A stretch of 64,000 nucleotides of DNA, from assembly GCF_033958435.1 (NCBI RefSeq), contig NC_134137.1, positions 177,829,501 through 177,893,500 of the forward strand. The letters run 5' to 3'. The translations under genes and the position numbers were made by a program. The DNA comes from Carettochelys insculpta. Its lineage: Eukaryota; Chordata; Testudines; Carettochelyidae. Shown one piece after another: positions 21,867 to 32,655 of the stretch (position 1 is the stretch's first letter; each line of letters begins with the position of its first letter). The notes beneath the pieces were generated by a model that saw only the letters and a list, made by a program, of their open reading frames with translations, was not told where the DNA came from and did no database searches.

Positions 21867-22608
21867 CTGTGCGTCTGACTACACAGCAACGTTATTTCAA
21901 AATAACTATGTGAGAGCCTACGCAACTGTAACTGCTATTTCAAAATATCGGTTGTCTTGCTTTGCAATTGGTACGAGGAATATCGCCTATTTGGAAATTG
22001 GAATTTCAAAATAGGGGCGGTGTAGACAGGGAACAGAGCCTATTTCACAACTAGTCATAGTGCGTCCAATGGCTCCGCTTTGAAATAGGCTCCATGATGT
22101 GTAGATGCTGTATTTCAAAATAGCTGAGCAGTATTTCGCAATGTATTGCTTGTGTGTGTAGCTGTGCTAGTCTGAAATAAAGTATTTTGGACTACCTCTT
22201 CCAGAATAGAAACAAAACAGCAGTCATGTAGCACTTTAAAGACTAACTATTAGGTGATGAGCTTTCGTGGGACAGACCCACTTCTTCAGATCATAGCCAT
22301 TTCAGAACAGACTCAATGTATAAAGCACAGAGGTCCAAAAATTGTTGGCATGGTTGACAAATCAGAAAAATGGTTATCAAGGTTCACAACTCAGAAGAGT
22401 AGAGGGATGGTGGGTGGGGATGTTAAGAGTTAGATAAAACATCAAAGTATGTAACAGATTCCTTATAATAGGTCAGGTAATTGCTGTCCCTGTTCAAACC
22501 ACATGTTCATGTGTGAAATTTGAATATGAATGTTAGTTCTGAGCATTCCCTCTGTAGACAGTTCCAGAATAGCTTATTCAGAAATAAAGCTGCTGTGTAG
22601 ACATAGCC
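21867..22608. mobile_element. MITE with TATTTCAAAATA words, hosting a PLE fragment
   Basis: The right end GCTGCTGTGTAGACATAGCC is a GTCTACAC-type terminus, and the left region (about 21,880-21,910) carries ACTACACAGCAACGTTATTT as a degraded counterpart. The interior has repeated TATTTCAAAATA-type words. The element is interrupted at 22,210-22,561 by a PLE fragment with an 11-bp duplication. Left boundary approximate. Confidence 0.6.
22210..22561 (-). mobile_element. Penelope-like element, single truncated copy
   Basis: Contains the same 3' terminal region as dimer 1 (CAGTCATGTAGCACTTTAAA, then GAGCTTTCGTGGGACAGACC). Flanked by TTCCAGAATAG at 22,199-22,209 and 22,562-22,572. Only about 350 bp remain and no inverted partner is present, so it is a monomer, unlike the three dimers. 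The endonuclease coding remnant is just its last codons. Confidence 0.8.
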
Positions 22609-23590
22609 TAGGTCTGCAGGTTCCTGCTTAAGCTGCTTCTGCAGCTGCTCTGCCAGTTTCATTCTTTGGCAGCTCCCTCCCTTCAGTTCTTTCTCAAAGG
22701 TCACATGGCTGTGGGGAGAGATGGCATGAGGTTGCAGTGGTCCAGAAAGGATGTCACCAGCACAATTCTGAGTCAGGCAGGTGCTGGATGTGTGGCCAAG
22801 TGGTCCTGGTTGGGCTATATTTTACTTACTACTTAAGCTGCTCCTGCAGCTGCTTATGTATCAAGATACTAAGGAAATCGGCTAATGGATTTACTGTGCC
22901 ACCAACAGTCTTTTCTAAAAGCCATGAACAAGTGGTAAAGTACTGAAAGATTGGAGAAAAGCAGATGTAGTGGTGATGTGTTAAAAAAAGCATGTTTCTG
23001 GCAGTTACCATAAGTCTAATTTACGTAGTAAAATAACTGAACAGATGTTAAGAGATTAAACAGTGAAGGCCTGATTTGGACGAACACCTTAGAACTAGGC
23101 CCTAAATTTCTTGGTCGAAACGGTCATGATTCAGCATGTTGTTTAAGCACAAACAAGGAGCAAGGGGTGGTGGTGGAGGGGGAAGAGTCCCATTACAACT
23201 GATATATTGAAAGTTCGTCACAGGCACATGCTTAAATACCTTGCTGAACCAGGGCCAAACTATCAGAAAATAAGAAACATGGCTCTATAAAGAAATCATA
23301 GTAAGCTTCTTTTTGCCAGGATTACAGAATTAATGAGCAAAGAAAATGCAGCAGAGTCACGATTCCTGGATTCTTTTCTCAGCTCTTCCAGAGCCATGGT
23401 CTGGGCAAATCACTTAGCTTTATTATTTTCTTCTATTTCCCTACTGGCAAAATGGAGACAGTGGTTCTTGCCCCCCAGCACAGGAAACACTGGGGTGCAC
23501 AAAAAGGGTTTAATAACTGGGGGCTGACTGTATACATGTAGATAAACAGCTCTGGAAAAATGGTGTGGGGTCTTCCTATGGGAGCTAAAT
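22609..23590. other. No gene; possible MIR-like SINE
   Basis: About 23,350-23,480 reads CACGATTCCTGGATTC, then GGTCTGGGCAAATCACTTAG and CAAAATGGAGACAGTGG, in the order of a sense MIR core. Otherwise nothing identified. Confidence 0.45.
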
Positions 23591-23599
23591 ATAGGGGGA

Positions 23600-25679
23600 A
23601 TGGGGGAGAATTATATACAATGAGGCGGGGGGCACGCCCACGTGGCTGGGGCCACAGGCACAGACGGGCCTAGTCTCCCATGGAGTTGGGGGGGGGCAAG
23701 ACCCCCGATGGGTTCGAGGGTCCCTGCCACCCCAGGTTTGGGGGCCCTGCCAGAGCCAGGAGGGGGCTGGCAGGACGGGGAGATAGGATCGGCCAGTGGC
23801 TAATGGACAGTGTGGGCTGGGTGGGGCAAGTGGGACAGGGTTCTGCGGGGGCTGCGAGGGAGATCCTCCCCCTGGCTATCAGCCAGCAGCCCAGGGCAAG
23901 CCGGGCAGATGGGGTTGGGTAGGTGGGATGAGGGCGGTGAGTTTGGGGGCGGTGGGAGCGGGTTCAGAGGGGCAGCGGGAGGAGGCTTGGGGGTGGTGGG
24001 GGCACCGGGAGGGGGTCCAGCCGTCAGAGGACTGTGGCTGCCTCGGCCCAGACCTCCCTCTGCCAGGCCCTGTCCTCCCGCTGCATCTGCAGCCATTCCA
24101 AGAGCATGGCGGTCTGCTCCTGGATGGCTGCAGTGTGGGCCTCTGCTGCCTCCTGAGGGTCATAACGCCATTGCTGTCGGGCCCTCTGGGGCTGGGCAGG
24201 TGGCAGTCTGGGCAATGGGGAGGAGGGTTCTCCAGCTCCGTCGGATGGTGGTGCGGGTATGGTCCAGCCCTCAGAGGATGATGCTATGGAGACACAAGGG
24301 GGAGAGAGGCCACCTGTCAGTGCAGTCGCCCTGGCCCAGGGCCTCCACCCGTGTCATCCCCACCATCCCTGGACCATCCCCTGAGGTGGTGCCTCCCCTG
24401 CCGACCCCTACCTTGGGGCTCCTGTGTGCCCACTGGGACCTCATCTGTGGGGTGACCGCTGGCTGCAGCCTGGCCCCCACATCCCTTCCCTGTCAGGGGA
24501 GCCGGGATGCTGTCCACTGGTGTGGGTGCTAGATGGCGCCGTGCCTGATTCTGGGACAGGGGACCATGGGGTAGGCGCCCCCCCCGTCAGGCTGCCTGAT
24601 ACACCCACTACCTACCTGGGGCTCTGGAGAACAGGTCCAGGGATGCCAGCCTCGAGGGGGGCCTGGCCGAGGGTACCGGAGCTGACTGTGATCACAAGCG
24701 GCATCCCCCCCACCCGCCAAGTTACTCCCTGATTCCGCTGGCGTGGCCTGGCTCGAGGGTCCTGGCTGTTCCTGCAGGTCCATCTCCTGGTCAGTGTCGG
24801 GCCCACCTGTGTTCACCACCACCGATGGCTCAGGGACGTCCTTCAGGCCGAGGAGTTGTTCCAATGCCTGGTAACGCAGGCAGCTCAGACTGGCCCCAAA
24901 CCTTGATCATCTGTGGGTGTCCCTGGTCCGGCTATAAGCCTGCCTCAGTTCCTTCACCTTGGATCAGACCTGAACAGCTGTGCGCTGGGGGTGTCCCTGC
25001 TTCCGCAGTCCCAATGACAGCCACTCAAAAGCAGCTGCATTGCGGGGCTGCCCGGTGCTATGGAGCAGCACCTCCGCCTCTGCCCAGAGGCCGAGGATGT
25101 CTTTTACCTCAGCCTCTGTCCAGAAGGGGCCCCTACTTTTCTGGCCCTGGCTCTCCTCAGGTGACCCCTCAGGCTGGGAGGTGGGAGCCTCCTGGTGGGG
25201 TCCCTGGAGGGTGGGGGGCTTGCCATCCAGCTGATGGGCTGCATGATGCATCTGTCTGGGCTGCTGGAGCATGTGCCAGGCAGAGCTCATGCTCCTCAGG
25301 CCCTGGGCACGCTCTCGGCTTCCTGCACAGGGTTTCCAGGGCTGTGCGGCCTTAAGGGGCTGTCCTGGGGACCACAGAGCCCCGCTAGGGTTTGCTAGTG
25401 TGTCTCCGCATTCCCTGGAGCCGCCGCCATGGCAGACCCATAATTTCAAAATTGCGGGCCTGGAGTGTCTACACATGCCCTATTTCAAAATTTGGTTTCA
25501 AAAGGGGCCACGTGTCTCGATCCTGGACGGGAAGAGCGGTTTTGAAATTTGTGCCCCCTTTTTGCTGAAAACAATTTCAAAAGAGGCTGTTGGGCGTGTA
25601 AACGCTCCGTGGCCTCTTTTGAAATTGGGGCCCCTTTCTATATGAATTTAGAAAGAAGGGGCTAGTGTAGATGCACCCT
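23600..25679 (-). mobile_element. Half of a Harbinger element (Myb-side only)
   Basis: The right terminus GCTAGTGTAGATGCACCC and the subterminal TTTCAAAATTT-type words match the right-end organisation of the element at 45,110. Inside lies a minus-strand Myb/SANT-like gene. The transposase half and left terminus are missing; sequence similarity seems to fade near 23,600. A TAA follows the right end, but its partner cannot be found because the left end is lost. Confidence 0.7.
24024..25290 (-). pseudogene. Harbinger Myb/SANT-like DNA-binding protein, broken
   Basis: The N-terminal part (about 25,290-24,960) contains RGPFWTEAEVKDILGLWAEA, a Myb/SANT-like first helix with its tryptophans. It continues as GLRKQGHPQRTAVQV, and in another frame as KVKELRQAYSRTRD, so there is a frameshift within the domain. 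YQALEQLLGLKDVPEP and a Ser/Pro/Glu-rich linker follow (about 24,860-24,700). The last part (about 24,190-24,024) is RQQWRYDPQEAAEAHTAAIQ, then LLEWLQMQREDRAWQREVWA, a predicted C-terminal coiled coil. In this transposon group the Myb-like protein binds DNA and helps bring the transposase to the termini. An intron probably separates linker and coiled coil. The frameshift makes it a pseudogene. Confidence 0.65.
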
Positions 25680-25917
25680 AAGAGTAAGAACACAGTCCCA
25701 GAATTAAGTTAGCTGTTGGCAAGAAAAATCGCACCTCCATCCATTTTATGTTCATTTGCCACATAGCTTCTCATTCCTTCTTTTTCCTCTTGGTATTTGA
25801 GCAATAAGTTTCCCCAGGCAGCAAAGAAGTGAACACACAAACATTGGAGTTTGACTTCCCCGATATGGGCCCAATCCCACAAGATGTTGCATGTCCCTTA
25901 ACTCCTAATTAAAACAT

Positions 25918-25920
25918 TCA
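25918..25920. repeat. TCA target duplication, left
   Basis: TCA here matches TCA at 26,632-26,634 on the other side of the MITE. Confidence 0.7.
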
Positions 25921-26631
25921 GGCTACGTCTACACGTGCATGCTACATCGAAATAGCTTATTTCGATGTAGCGACATCGAAATAGGCTATTTCGATGAATA
26001 ACGTCTACACGTCCTCCGGGGCTGGCAATGTCAACGTTCAACTTCGACGTTGGGCAGCACCACATCGAAATAGGCGCTGCGAGGGAACGTCTACACGCCA
26101 AAGTAGCACACATTGAAATAAGGGTGCCAGGAACAGCTGCAGACAGGATCACAGGGCAGACTCAACAGCAAGCCACTCCCTTAAAGGGCCGCTCCCAGAC
26201 ACAGTTGCACTAAACAACACAAGATCCACAGAGCCGACAACTGGTTGCAGACCCTGTGCATGCAGCATGGATCGCCAGCTGCGGCAGCAGCAGCCAGAAG
26301 CCCTGGGCTAAGGGCTGCTGCACACGATGACCATAGAGCCCCACAGGGTTTGGAGAGAGAGCGTCTCTCAACCCCTCAGCTGATGGCCGCCATGGCGGAC
26401 CCCGCTATTTTGATGTTGCGGGACGCAGATCGTCTACACGTGCCCTACTTCGATGTTCACCTTCGAAGTAGGGCGCTATTCCCATCCCCTCATGGGGTTA
26501 GCGACTTCGACGTCTCGCCACCTAACGTCGATTTCAACTTCGAAATAGCGCTCAACACGTGTAGCCGTGACGGGCGCTATTTCGAAGTTGGCGCCGCTAC
26601 TTCGAAGTAGCGTGCACGTGTAGACACAGCC
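25921..26631 (+). mobile_element. Complete Harbinger-type MITE
   Basis: 711-bp copy starting GGCTACGTCTACACGTGCAT and ending GCACGTGTAGACACAGCC, flanked by TCA on both sides. Its left ~400 bp correspond to 45,110-45,508, including the start region of the transposase near 26,267 (codons for MDRQLRQQQPEALG). Its right ~310 bp correspond to 48,680-48,990. The summed length of those pieces (about 710 bp) equals the MITE. Confidence 0.92.
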
Positions 26632-26933
26632 TCAGAGCTTGGGAGTGTACAAGTTCTAAGCCGGTTCATAGACATCTGTAGAATTATGTTAGAATGAAAG
26701 AAGCTGGCCTCAGTGGAATTGTGCCATTTAAACCGGTACAGATTTTGGAGCTGAGTGTGCTCAGTAGTTCGCAACACTGCATATGATGTTGATAACTGCC
26801 CCAAGATTTTCACTGTTGTAAACACCAACAGGCAGACTTGAACCTGGGATGCCAGAGCTTAATGCAGACACCTCTGCTTGAGCTAAAAGCCAGCTGATTC
26901 TCAGCTAAGGCTGTAGAGGAGATTCATTCTCTC

Positions 26934-26952
26934 TAAGTGGTTTAAAGTGTCA
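26934..26952. repeat. Left target-site duplication of PLE dimer 3
   Basis: TAAGTGGTTTAAAGTGTCA, matched at 27,162-27,179 with a single-base deletion. Confidence 0.85.
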
Positions 26953-27161
26953 GAGGAGTAACTGTGTTTGCCTGTATCCACAAAAAACAACGAGAAAACC
27001 TATGGCACCTTATAGACTAACAGATTTTTTGGAGCATAAGCTTTCATGGGCAAAGACCCACTTTGTCAGATGCATCTGATGCAGCGGGTCCTTGCCAATG
27101 AAAGCTTATGCCCTAATAAGTATGTTAGTTTATAAGGTGACACAGGACTGCTCGTTGTTTT
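26953..27161. mobile_element. Penelope-like element, minimal head-to-head dimer 3
   Basis: Only 209 bp long. The left arm (to about 27,075) contains CTATGGCACCTTATAGACTA and GCATAAGCTTTCATGGGCAA. The right arm is its diverged complement, ending GTTAGTTTATAAGGTGACAC and GACTGCTCGTTGTTT. Both outer edges are PLE 3' termini; no coding sequence is left. Flanked by an 18-19-bp direct repeat, so it too was inserted as one unit. Confidence 0.85.
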
Positions 27162-27179
27162 TAAGTGGTTTAAGTGTCA

Positions 27180-27444
27180 CTATATGGGACATTGAACCAC
27201 ACCCACTAGGTGTGTGCGTTACACTGTGTGTTAGTAGCTTTGTCTGACCTTCAGATTCTTACAACAGGGGGCCCCCACTGGTTACCAGCTGACACTTACC
27301 ATACAACTGTATCACCAGCCAAGGCTCACGTCTGACCTCTTTTTTCAAGTAGTTATCCGTAGGCTGTCTCCAAGCCAACATGTAGTAGGAATTCAGATTT
27401 AGGTTAATGGAAAACCTCAATTAGATTGTATGTTTGTTCCTTCA
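27180..27444. other. Spacer, nothing recognised
   Basis: Short unique-looking sequence between dimer 3 and the old Harbinger element. Confidence 0.5.
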
Positions 27445-27907
27445 GGCCAGGTATATACTAGGGATAAAATAGAATTTAAGGGACGAGGGTTGATTTTATA
27501 AACCATCAGTCTTCACCACAGTATTCAATAGGTCAGTTTTAAGGGGCTCTTAAAGGCGACATTTGTGCTGCCAAATTCACAGGGAGTAACTCCTAAAAAT
27601 CAAGTTTTCAGTGTTGACCTATGCAAGTGCAGAAAGCAGCATTATTAAAATTGATTTTATTAACCTCTGAAATTATCCCACAATGCCCTTCAATGTGTCC
27701 TTTCTGGTCATTGCTTCACCTCCACCACTCCACAGATGAGCAGGAAGTAGGTGACAGGAAGAAGTGGTCACCAGCCCAGGAATTTTGAATTAATTTCCTT
27801 TCCTCTTTGGCCAGCTTGGTGAGCAGATGCCTGGAGCACACCTCTGCAGCACACCTAGCATTCATGAGTTCCCAGGGTCTTAGCAAGCCCCAGCATGGAG
27901 CCATCAG

Positions 27908-29920
27908 TAGATCCTGGACCTCATCGCAGCGTGGGGGGAAGAAGCTATCTTCATTCAGCTCAAAGCCAGTGAAAGAAATACTGATATCTATGCAAAGACA
28001 TCACAGTGCATGATTCTGAAAGGGTACATCATGGACACTCAGCAGTGCCATGTTAAAATCGCGGCGCTCAGGCAAAATTACCAAAAGAGCAAAGAAGCAA
28101 ATGGTTGGTCTGGGTCATCTCCCCAGAAATCTGTTATTATTATGAACTTTGTGTTATTCTGGGGACAGACACAACCTCTTCCCCCCAAAACCACATGAAC
28201 CCCGAAGTGTGTGTTGTTTGGCGGGATGATGAAGCAGAATCTGAGTTGGTGGATGAGGAAGAGGTGGATGACAGTGGGGGTGCACTCAACTGCAGAAAAC
28301 GATCCTACAAGCCAGGACCTGTTCTTCGACTTGGAGGCCATCCCCTTATCTCAAGAGGGGGCTCTGGTGACAAACTGGGATGGTGGAGAGGGCACTTCTG
28401 GTGAGTATACTTTATTTCTACTGATAATAGTATGGTGCAGTCATGGTGGGGTGGTGGGTGCCCGTTTCCATTAGAACAGCTTGTTAGTATTTCTGGGGAT
28501 GCAGCACTGATCCTGTTTGGAGATCTTGCTGCAGTTCTTAGACAGGCAATTTTAAATTCTCCTCACAAGACTTTTGGGGAGCCCTGACTTGTTTCTGCTT
28601 CCATGGTAAGACACCTTACCATGGCCAAAACACCAGGAAGTGATTTGGGATCACGGCCCCACAGAGCATTCTTGCAAATTTTCCAGCATTGTATGCAGAG
28701 AGGATGAGCAATCTTTCCTTATCCTTTTTTCTTATTCTGAGGATGCTGATGTCTCCTTTGGCAACCTAGAACATGTGGGAAGTTTCGTGTGTCACTGAGG
28801 TGACTTTTAATGATTTTTTTGCTGGTGACCCACCCAGCACGGAGCAAAACTCATGCAGCCTGACAAGCTTTAAATCAAGGAATGGCAATCCCCCCACACC
28901 TCTCTGGGTCAATGAGTAATCGTACCCTGCCCTGTGTCACGTGCATGTCTGCAATAACTTTTAACGATTTTTTAACTCCTGGTTCAGCCTGCTTTAAAAT
29001 TCAGGTTCTGCTTTGTGAAGCCCACATGGAAGCCTCTCCCCTCCCCTCCAAGCCGGCATCCCATTGGACATGCGGCACAACTCCCATCACTCAATGCCAT
29101 TCCCCATCTAAATGGTGGAAGGGGTGCTTCCACATTATTTTTTCCCCCCATGAACCAAAGATAGCTTAGCAGTGTGTTCAAGGTAAACGTCAGCTGCAGA
29201 AGAGCTTGAATTGTTCTGCTTGGAATCATGCATTCTTCAGCCTCCACAGAGTGACCTTGCCGTTGCACTACATTCTTCCATAGAGACAACCAGCCAGCCA
29301 ATCATTCTGTCAGTATGCTCGTTGTGCCAAGTAAAGATGCTGTTGACCATGCTATTAATATTTCAACATGTTTTTCTTAAGCAGGAAATGACTTTGAAAA
29401 CAGGAGTCACAGGACTCGTGGCCCCACTCCCCTTGAATTGAGGTTGACCCACAGGAACTGATAGAGGATTATTTTGAAGCATCAGAAGAAGAAAGAGAGG
29501 AGCTGAGAGATTGGAGGAGAACAACAGAAGACAATCAGACTAAAATGCATTATTCAGTTTTTGTCAGTAATGGACAGGCAAACGAGATCATGGACGTAAT
29601 ACTTCAAAAAAATCACACTCTGCAAACTCTTCACCCCCTGTGCGATACATTCCCCATTACATGCCACCCTTTTCTATCCCCTGGCCACTCCAGGCCCCCT
29701 TATTTCAGACCTCCCTCTACACAATCAGTCCCCTCCCCTGTTGGGGCTTTGCATCCCCCATCCAATCTACACCTCCCTGGCATAGCTCCTCCCTCTCATC
29801 AGGGCCCCGGAACAAGGGAGGGAAGATCACAGAGACCCCTACACTCTACTCCCAGGGAATCACCCACAAGCAGAAGGCTAACATTCCAACAACCATGACT
29901 TCCTAATCCTTTTGTTTTCC
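27908..29920 (+). pseudogene. Harbinger Myb/SANT-like protein, decayed
   Basis: At about 27,910-28,125 a shifted frame reads ILDLIAAWGEEAIFIQLKAS, then ERNTDIYAKTSQCMILKGYI, DTQQCHVKIAALRQNYQKSK. This is the Myb/SANT-like domain of Harbinger partner proteins, with its 'QCRVKIKELRQAYQK' helix recognisable. An acidic linker (AESELVDEEEVDDSGG, about 28,230-28,285) and SQDLFFDLEAIPLSQEG follow, ending at a plausible splice donor in TTCTGGTGAGTATAC near 28,398. A later exon near 29,450-29,620 gives basic/acidic coiled-coil residues (EASEEEREELRDWRR). Several frame changes and stops: not functional. Confidence 0.6.
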
Positions 29921-30111
29921 CTATACCCACTATGTTGCCATTTTGGCCCCCTAAATAAAAACATCATATGTTGGAAAAAGAAAGTTTTGTTTATTAATTA
30001 ACATGCTTTGGGATCCATGCTTTGGGATTGGGTGTTGTGGTGAGGGTTGTCATGTGGTTGGAGGGGGTTTCATAAAGGGTGTGGGGGGGATGCTAGTTAG
30101 TGGCAGGAGAT

Positions 30112-31365
30112 TCAGGACCCTTCACGCTCATTCATAAACTTGGTTTTCAAGGCATCCCTGATTTTCATCACATCTTCCTGTGCTTTTCTGTTTGGCCTTG
30201 TGTCCAGTTGCTGATACTTACTGTCCAGAAGAGGTGCCTCTGCCTCCCACATGGGCAAGAAATTCTCTCCCTTCACCTTCCAAATGTTATGAAGAATACA
30301 ACAGGCCCCAATGAAAAGAGAAATGTTTTATTCACTGAGGTCTAAGTGGGTCAGAAGGCATCCGAACATGGCATTTAAACAACAAAAGGCACATTCTACC
30401 ACCATTCTGCACCTGCTTAACCTGTAGTTGAAGAGCTCCTTACTGGGGTCCAGGGTGCCTGTGTATAGCTTCATGAGCCAAGGGAACAAGGGGTAAGTAG
30501 GATCACCAAGAATACTATAGGCATTTCCTCATCCCCAGTGTTGATATTCTGGTCTGGGAAGAAAGTTCCACTCTGGAGCCTTCTAAACCGACCAGAATTC
30601 CTAAAGATTTGTGGATCATGCACCCTTCTCAACCACCCCATGTTGATGTTTGTGAAACAACTTTTTTGATCCACCAGTGCCTGCAACACGATAGAGAGTA
30701 CCCCTTGTGGTTAAGGTACTCTGAGGCCTGGTGGGCTGGTGCCAGGGTGGGGATGCACATTCCATGTATGGCCCCACTGCAGTTAGGGAACTCCATGGCA
30801 GCAAATCCATCCACTATGTCCTGCATGTTTCCCAGAGTCATTGTCTTTTACAGGAGAAGTTTAGTGATCACCTTGGCTACATGGATGACAACAAACCCCA
30901 CTGTAGATTTTCCCACTTCAAATTCATTTCCCACTGACTGGTAGCTGTCTGCATTGCAAACTTCCACAGAGGAATTGCCACATGCTTCTCAACTGTCAAA
31001 GCAGGTCTCATTCTGGTATCGCTGCACTTCAGGACAGGAGACAGCAATTCAAAAAGTTCCATCCAAGTGGCCTTCTGCATGCAGAAGTTTTGCAGCCACT
31101 GCTGATCATCCCAGGACTGCAAAACAATGTGCACCCACCAGTCTGAGCTGGTGTTGTAGGTCCAGAACCTGTGCTCCACAGTGGACAATGACTCCAGTGC
31201 TGCCAACAACTCCGTGCTCCTACTCTCCAGATGTTGACATCCACTAGTGACTCCCACATCAATCAACTCATTCTCCATGGGCATTAAGTTCACAATATAC
31301 TGTGTCACAGTGTGGGAAGTCATCACAAAACACTGCACCAAACACTGAAGCACCTCAGGATCCAT
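30112..31365 (-). pseudogene. PIF/Harbinger transposase, decayed
   Basis: The reading starts MDPEVLQCLVQCFVM and contains the N-terminal helical region (WDDQQWLQNFCMQKATWMEL, ALTVEKHVAIPLWKFA). After a frame change it continues with FAAMEFPNCSGAIHGMCIP, where the family has DGTHIP, so the first catalytic Asp is His. LQALVDQKSCF and VHDPQIFRNSG follow, then ELFNYRLSRCRMVVECAFCC, which keeps the conserved Glu, and finally CCILHNIWKVKGE and a basic tail. Family proteins are DDE nucleases of about 350-400 aa that act with the Myb-like partner. The missing Asp and several stops and frameshifts make this inactive. Confidence 0.75.
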
Positions 31366-31751
31366 GTTATTCTTTGTAATGGTGGGTGACTGTCAATATA
31401 AAAGAGGTGCGCAAATTCCCTTGTCCACTTGTTTTCAGTGGGAAGCAATAAGTGAGGGAAATACAGTCTGGAATGATGACATTAGAAACCTGAACCACTT
31501 GTGGTGATTTCCCCCTCTCCAAGACACTGGCACAGAATCCCAAAATGCAACCGGTCTGCAGGAACTCTGGGATAGGCACCCATAATGCACTGCTGCTGCA
31601 GTCAGGCTTAGGCAATCTAACAGCGGACATACTAAGTAGAGTTTATGAGCAGTTTTGGACAATCAAATTCAACTTCATAAAATCTATTGTTAAAAAGTTG
31701 ACTTTAATACATCCAACTTTATTCCCAAGTGTAGACATATGCTCAATTTAG

Positions 31752-32050
31752 AACAGGTGTCGGCAAATACTGGCCTGCAGGAAGAATCTGGTCTACCAGG
31801 GTTAGTCCCTGATGGGCCCACTACTCTTTATTTACCTGCCTCTCTACAGGTAGTAGGTGATCACAGCTCTCATTGGCCCCAGCTCGCCATTCACAGCCAA
31901 TGGGAATGGCAGAAAGTGTCCTAGTCCACGCTACTTCCTTCTGCTGTCATTGGCTGCAAATGGCAATCCATAGTTAGCAAGAGCTGGGATTGCCTGACAC
32001 TTGATACTGGGAGGGAGGGGTGAATCCTGCAGGAATTCCTTCATAAGTTT
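31752..32050 (+). repeat. Reptilian dispersed repeat, possibly hAT-like
   Basis: Begins CAGGTGTCGGCAAATACTGG, then GTAGTAGGTGATCACAGCTCTCATTGGCCC and the mirrored segment AGCCAATGGGAATGGC. This matches my memory of a common turtle non-autonomous element with an internal 'cattggcc/ggccaatg' symmetry. The far terminus was not found. Confidence 0.45.
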
Positions 32051-32226
32051 TCCATGGCAAGAGGTAGTCAGGCACTTTTTTGATTCCTCCTCTCATTTCG
32101 TTATCTTTCCACATTTCCACTCTCTTTGCAGGCAGAATAATGATGTTTTCAATATGTGCTAGTATAAGGCTTACGCCAGCTGTCTGGCTATGTTCTCTAT
32201 ATAGACTCCTTTTCTGCTCTCACACC

Positions 32227-32365
32227 CAGTGCTTTTTTTGTGCCAGTATTTACCGGCACCTCAGCAGCCCCAGCTGCAAAATTGGCTGGGGAGGGGGCAG
32301 GGAGCCACCTGACTACCAGTTCCTCTTTTTATTTATTTATTTATTTTCTAAACAAAGCAGCACTG
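32227..32365. mobile_element. Tiny hAT-like MITE
   Basis: 139 bp. Left end CAGTGCTTTTTTTGTGCCAG, right end CTAAACAAAGCAGCACTG, an imperfect inverted repeat. Flanking 8-mers CTCACACC (32,219-32,226) and GTTACACT (32,366-32,373) agree at five of eight positions, compatible with an aged 8-bp duplication. Contains an ATTT-rich microsatellite near 32,330. Confidence 0.6.
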
Positions 32366-32655
32366 GTTACACTTACGTAAATCAGGTGAAGCTCTGTGCA
32401 AGTCTGGTGCAAGAAGAGAATGAGGTTCAATTAAATATATTGTTCAACTTAATGCAATCCTCAATAGACTGGAAATTTCTGTGCCTGAAAAGGCCAACAA
32501 CATTAAAAAAGGAAGAAGACGATGTTTTCTCTGATGGTCAAAGTGAAAGGGTATAATTTAAAAAAAACCTCAGTGTTCGTGTAACATGGCTCAATAGCAA
32601 AATAAGATTCACAGAATGCCATTGCTTCTTTCCACTTAAAGTGACAGGCCCCTTA

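Larger units (their letters stand above)
27445..31742. mobile_element. Old two-gene Harbinger element, 4.3 kb
   Basis: The left end GGCCAGGTATATACTAGGGA and right end TCCCAAGTGTAGACATATGC are inverted termini. TCA flanks both sides (27,442-27,444 and 31,743-31,745). It contains a Myb-like gene on the plus strand and a transposase on the minus strand, convergent. The termini and both genes are clearly more decayed than those of the element at 45,110, and the coding sequence is AT-richer, so it is a separate and probably older family. Confidence 0.8.

Noticed and set aside
23796..24532. Long overlapping open frames (up to 240 codons) on the plus strand
   Set aside because: They lie antisense to the Myb-like Harbinger gene in very GC-rich sequence, have no domain, and are open in several frames at once.
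25921..26040. CRISPR-like array of short palindromic words
   Set aside because: Spacing is irregular, there are no unique spacers, and the words belong to the MITE subterminal region of a vertebrate genome.
30600..31250. Plus-strand frames in the 30.6-31.2 kb region
   Set aside because: They are antisense shadows of the decayed Harbinger transposase.
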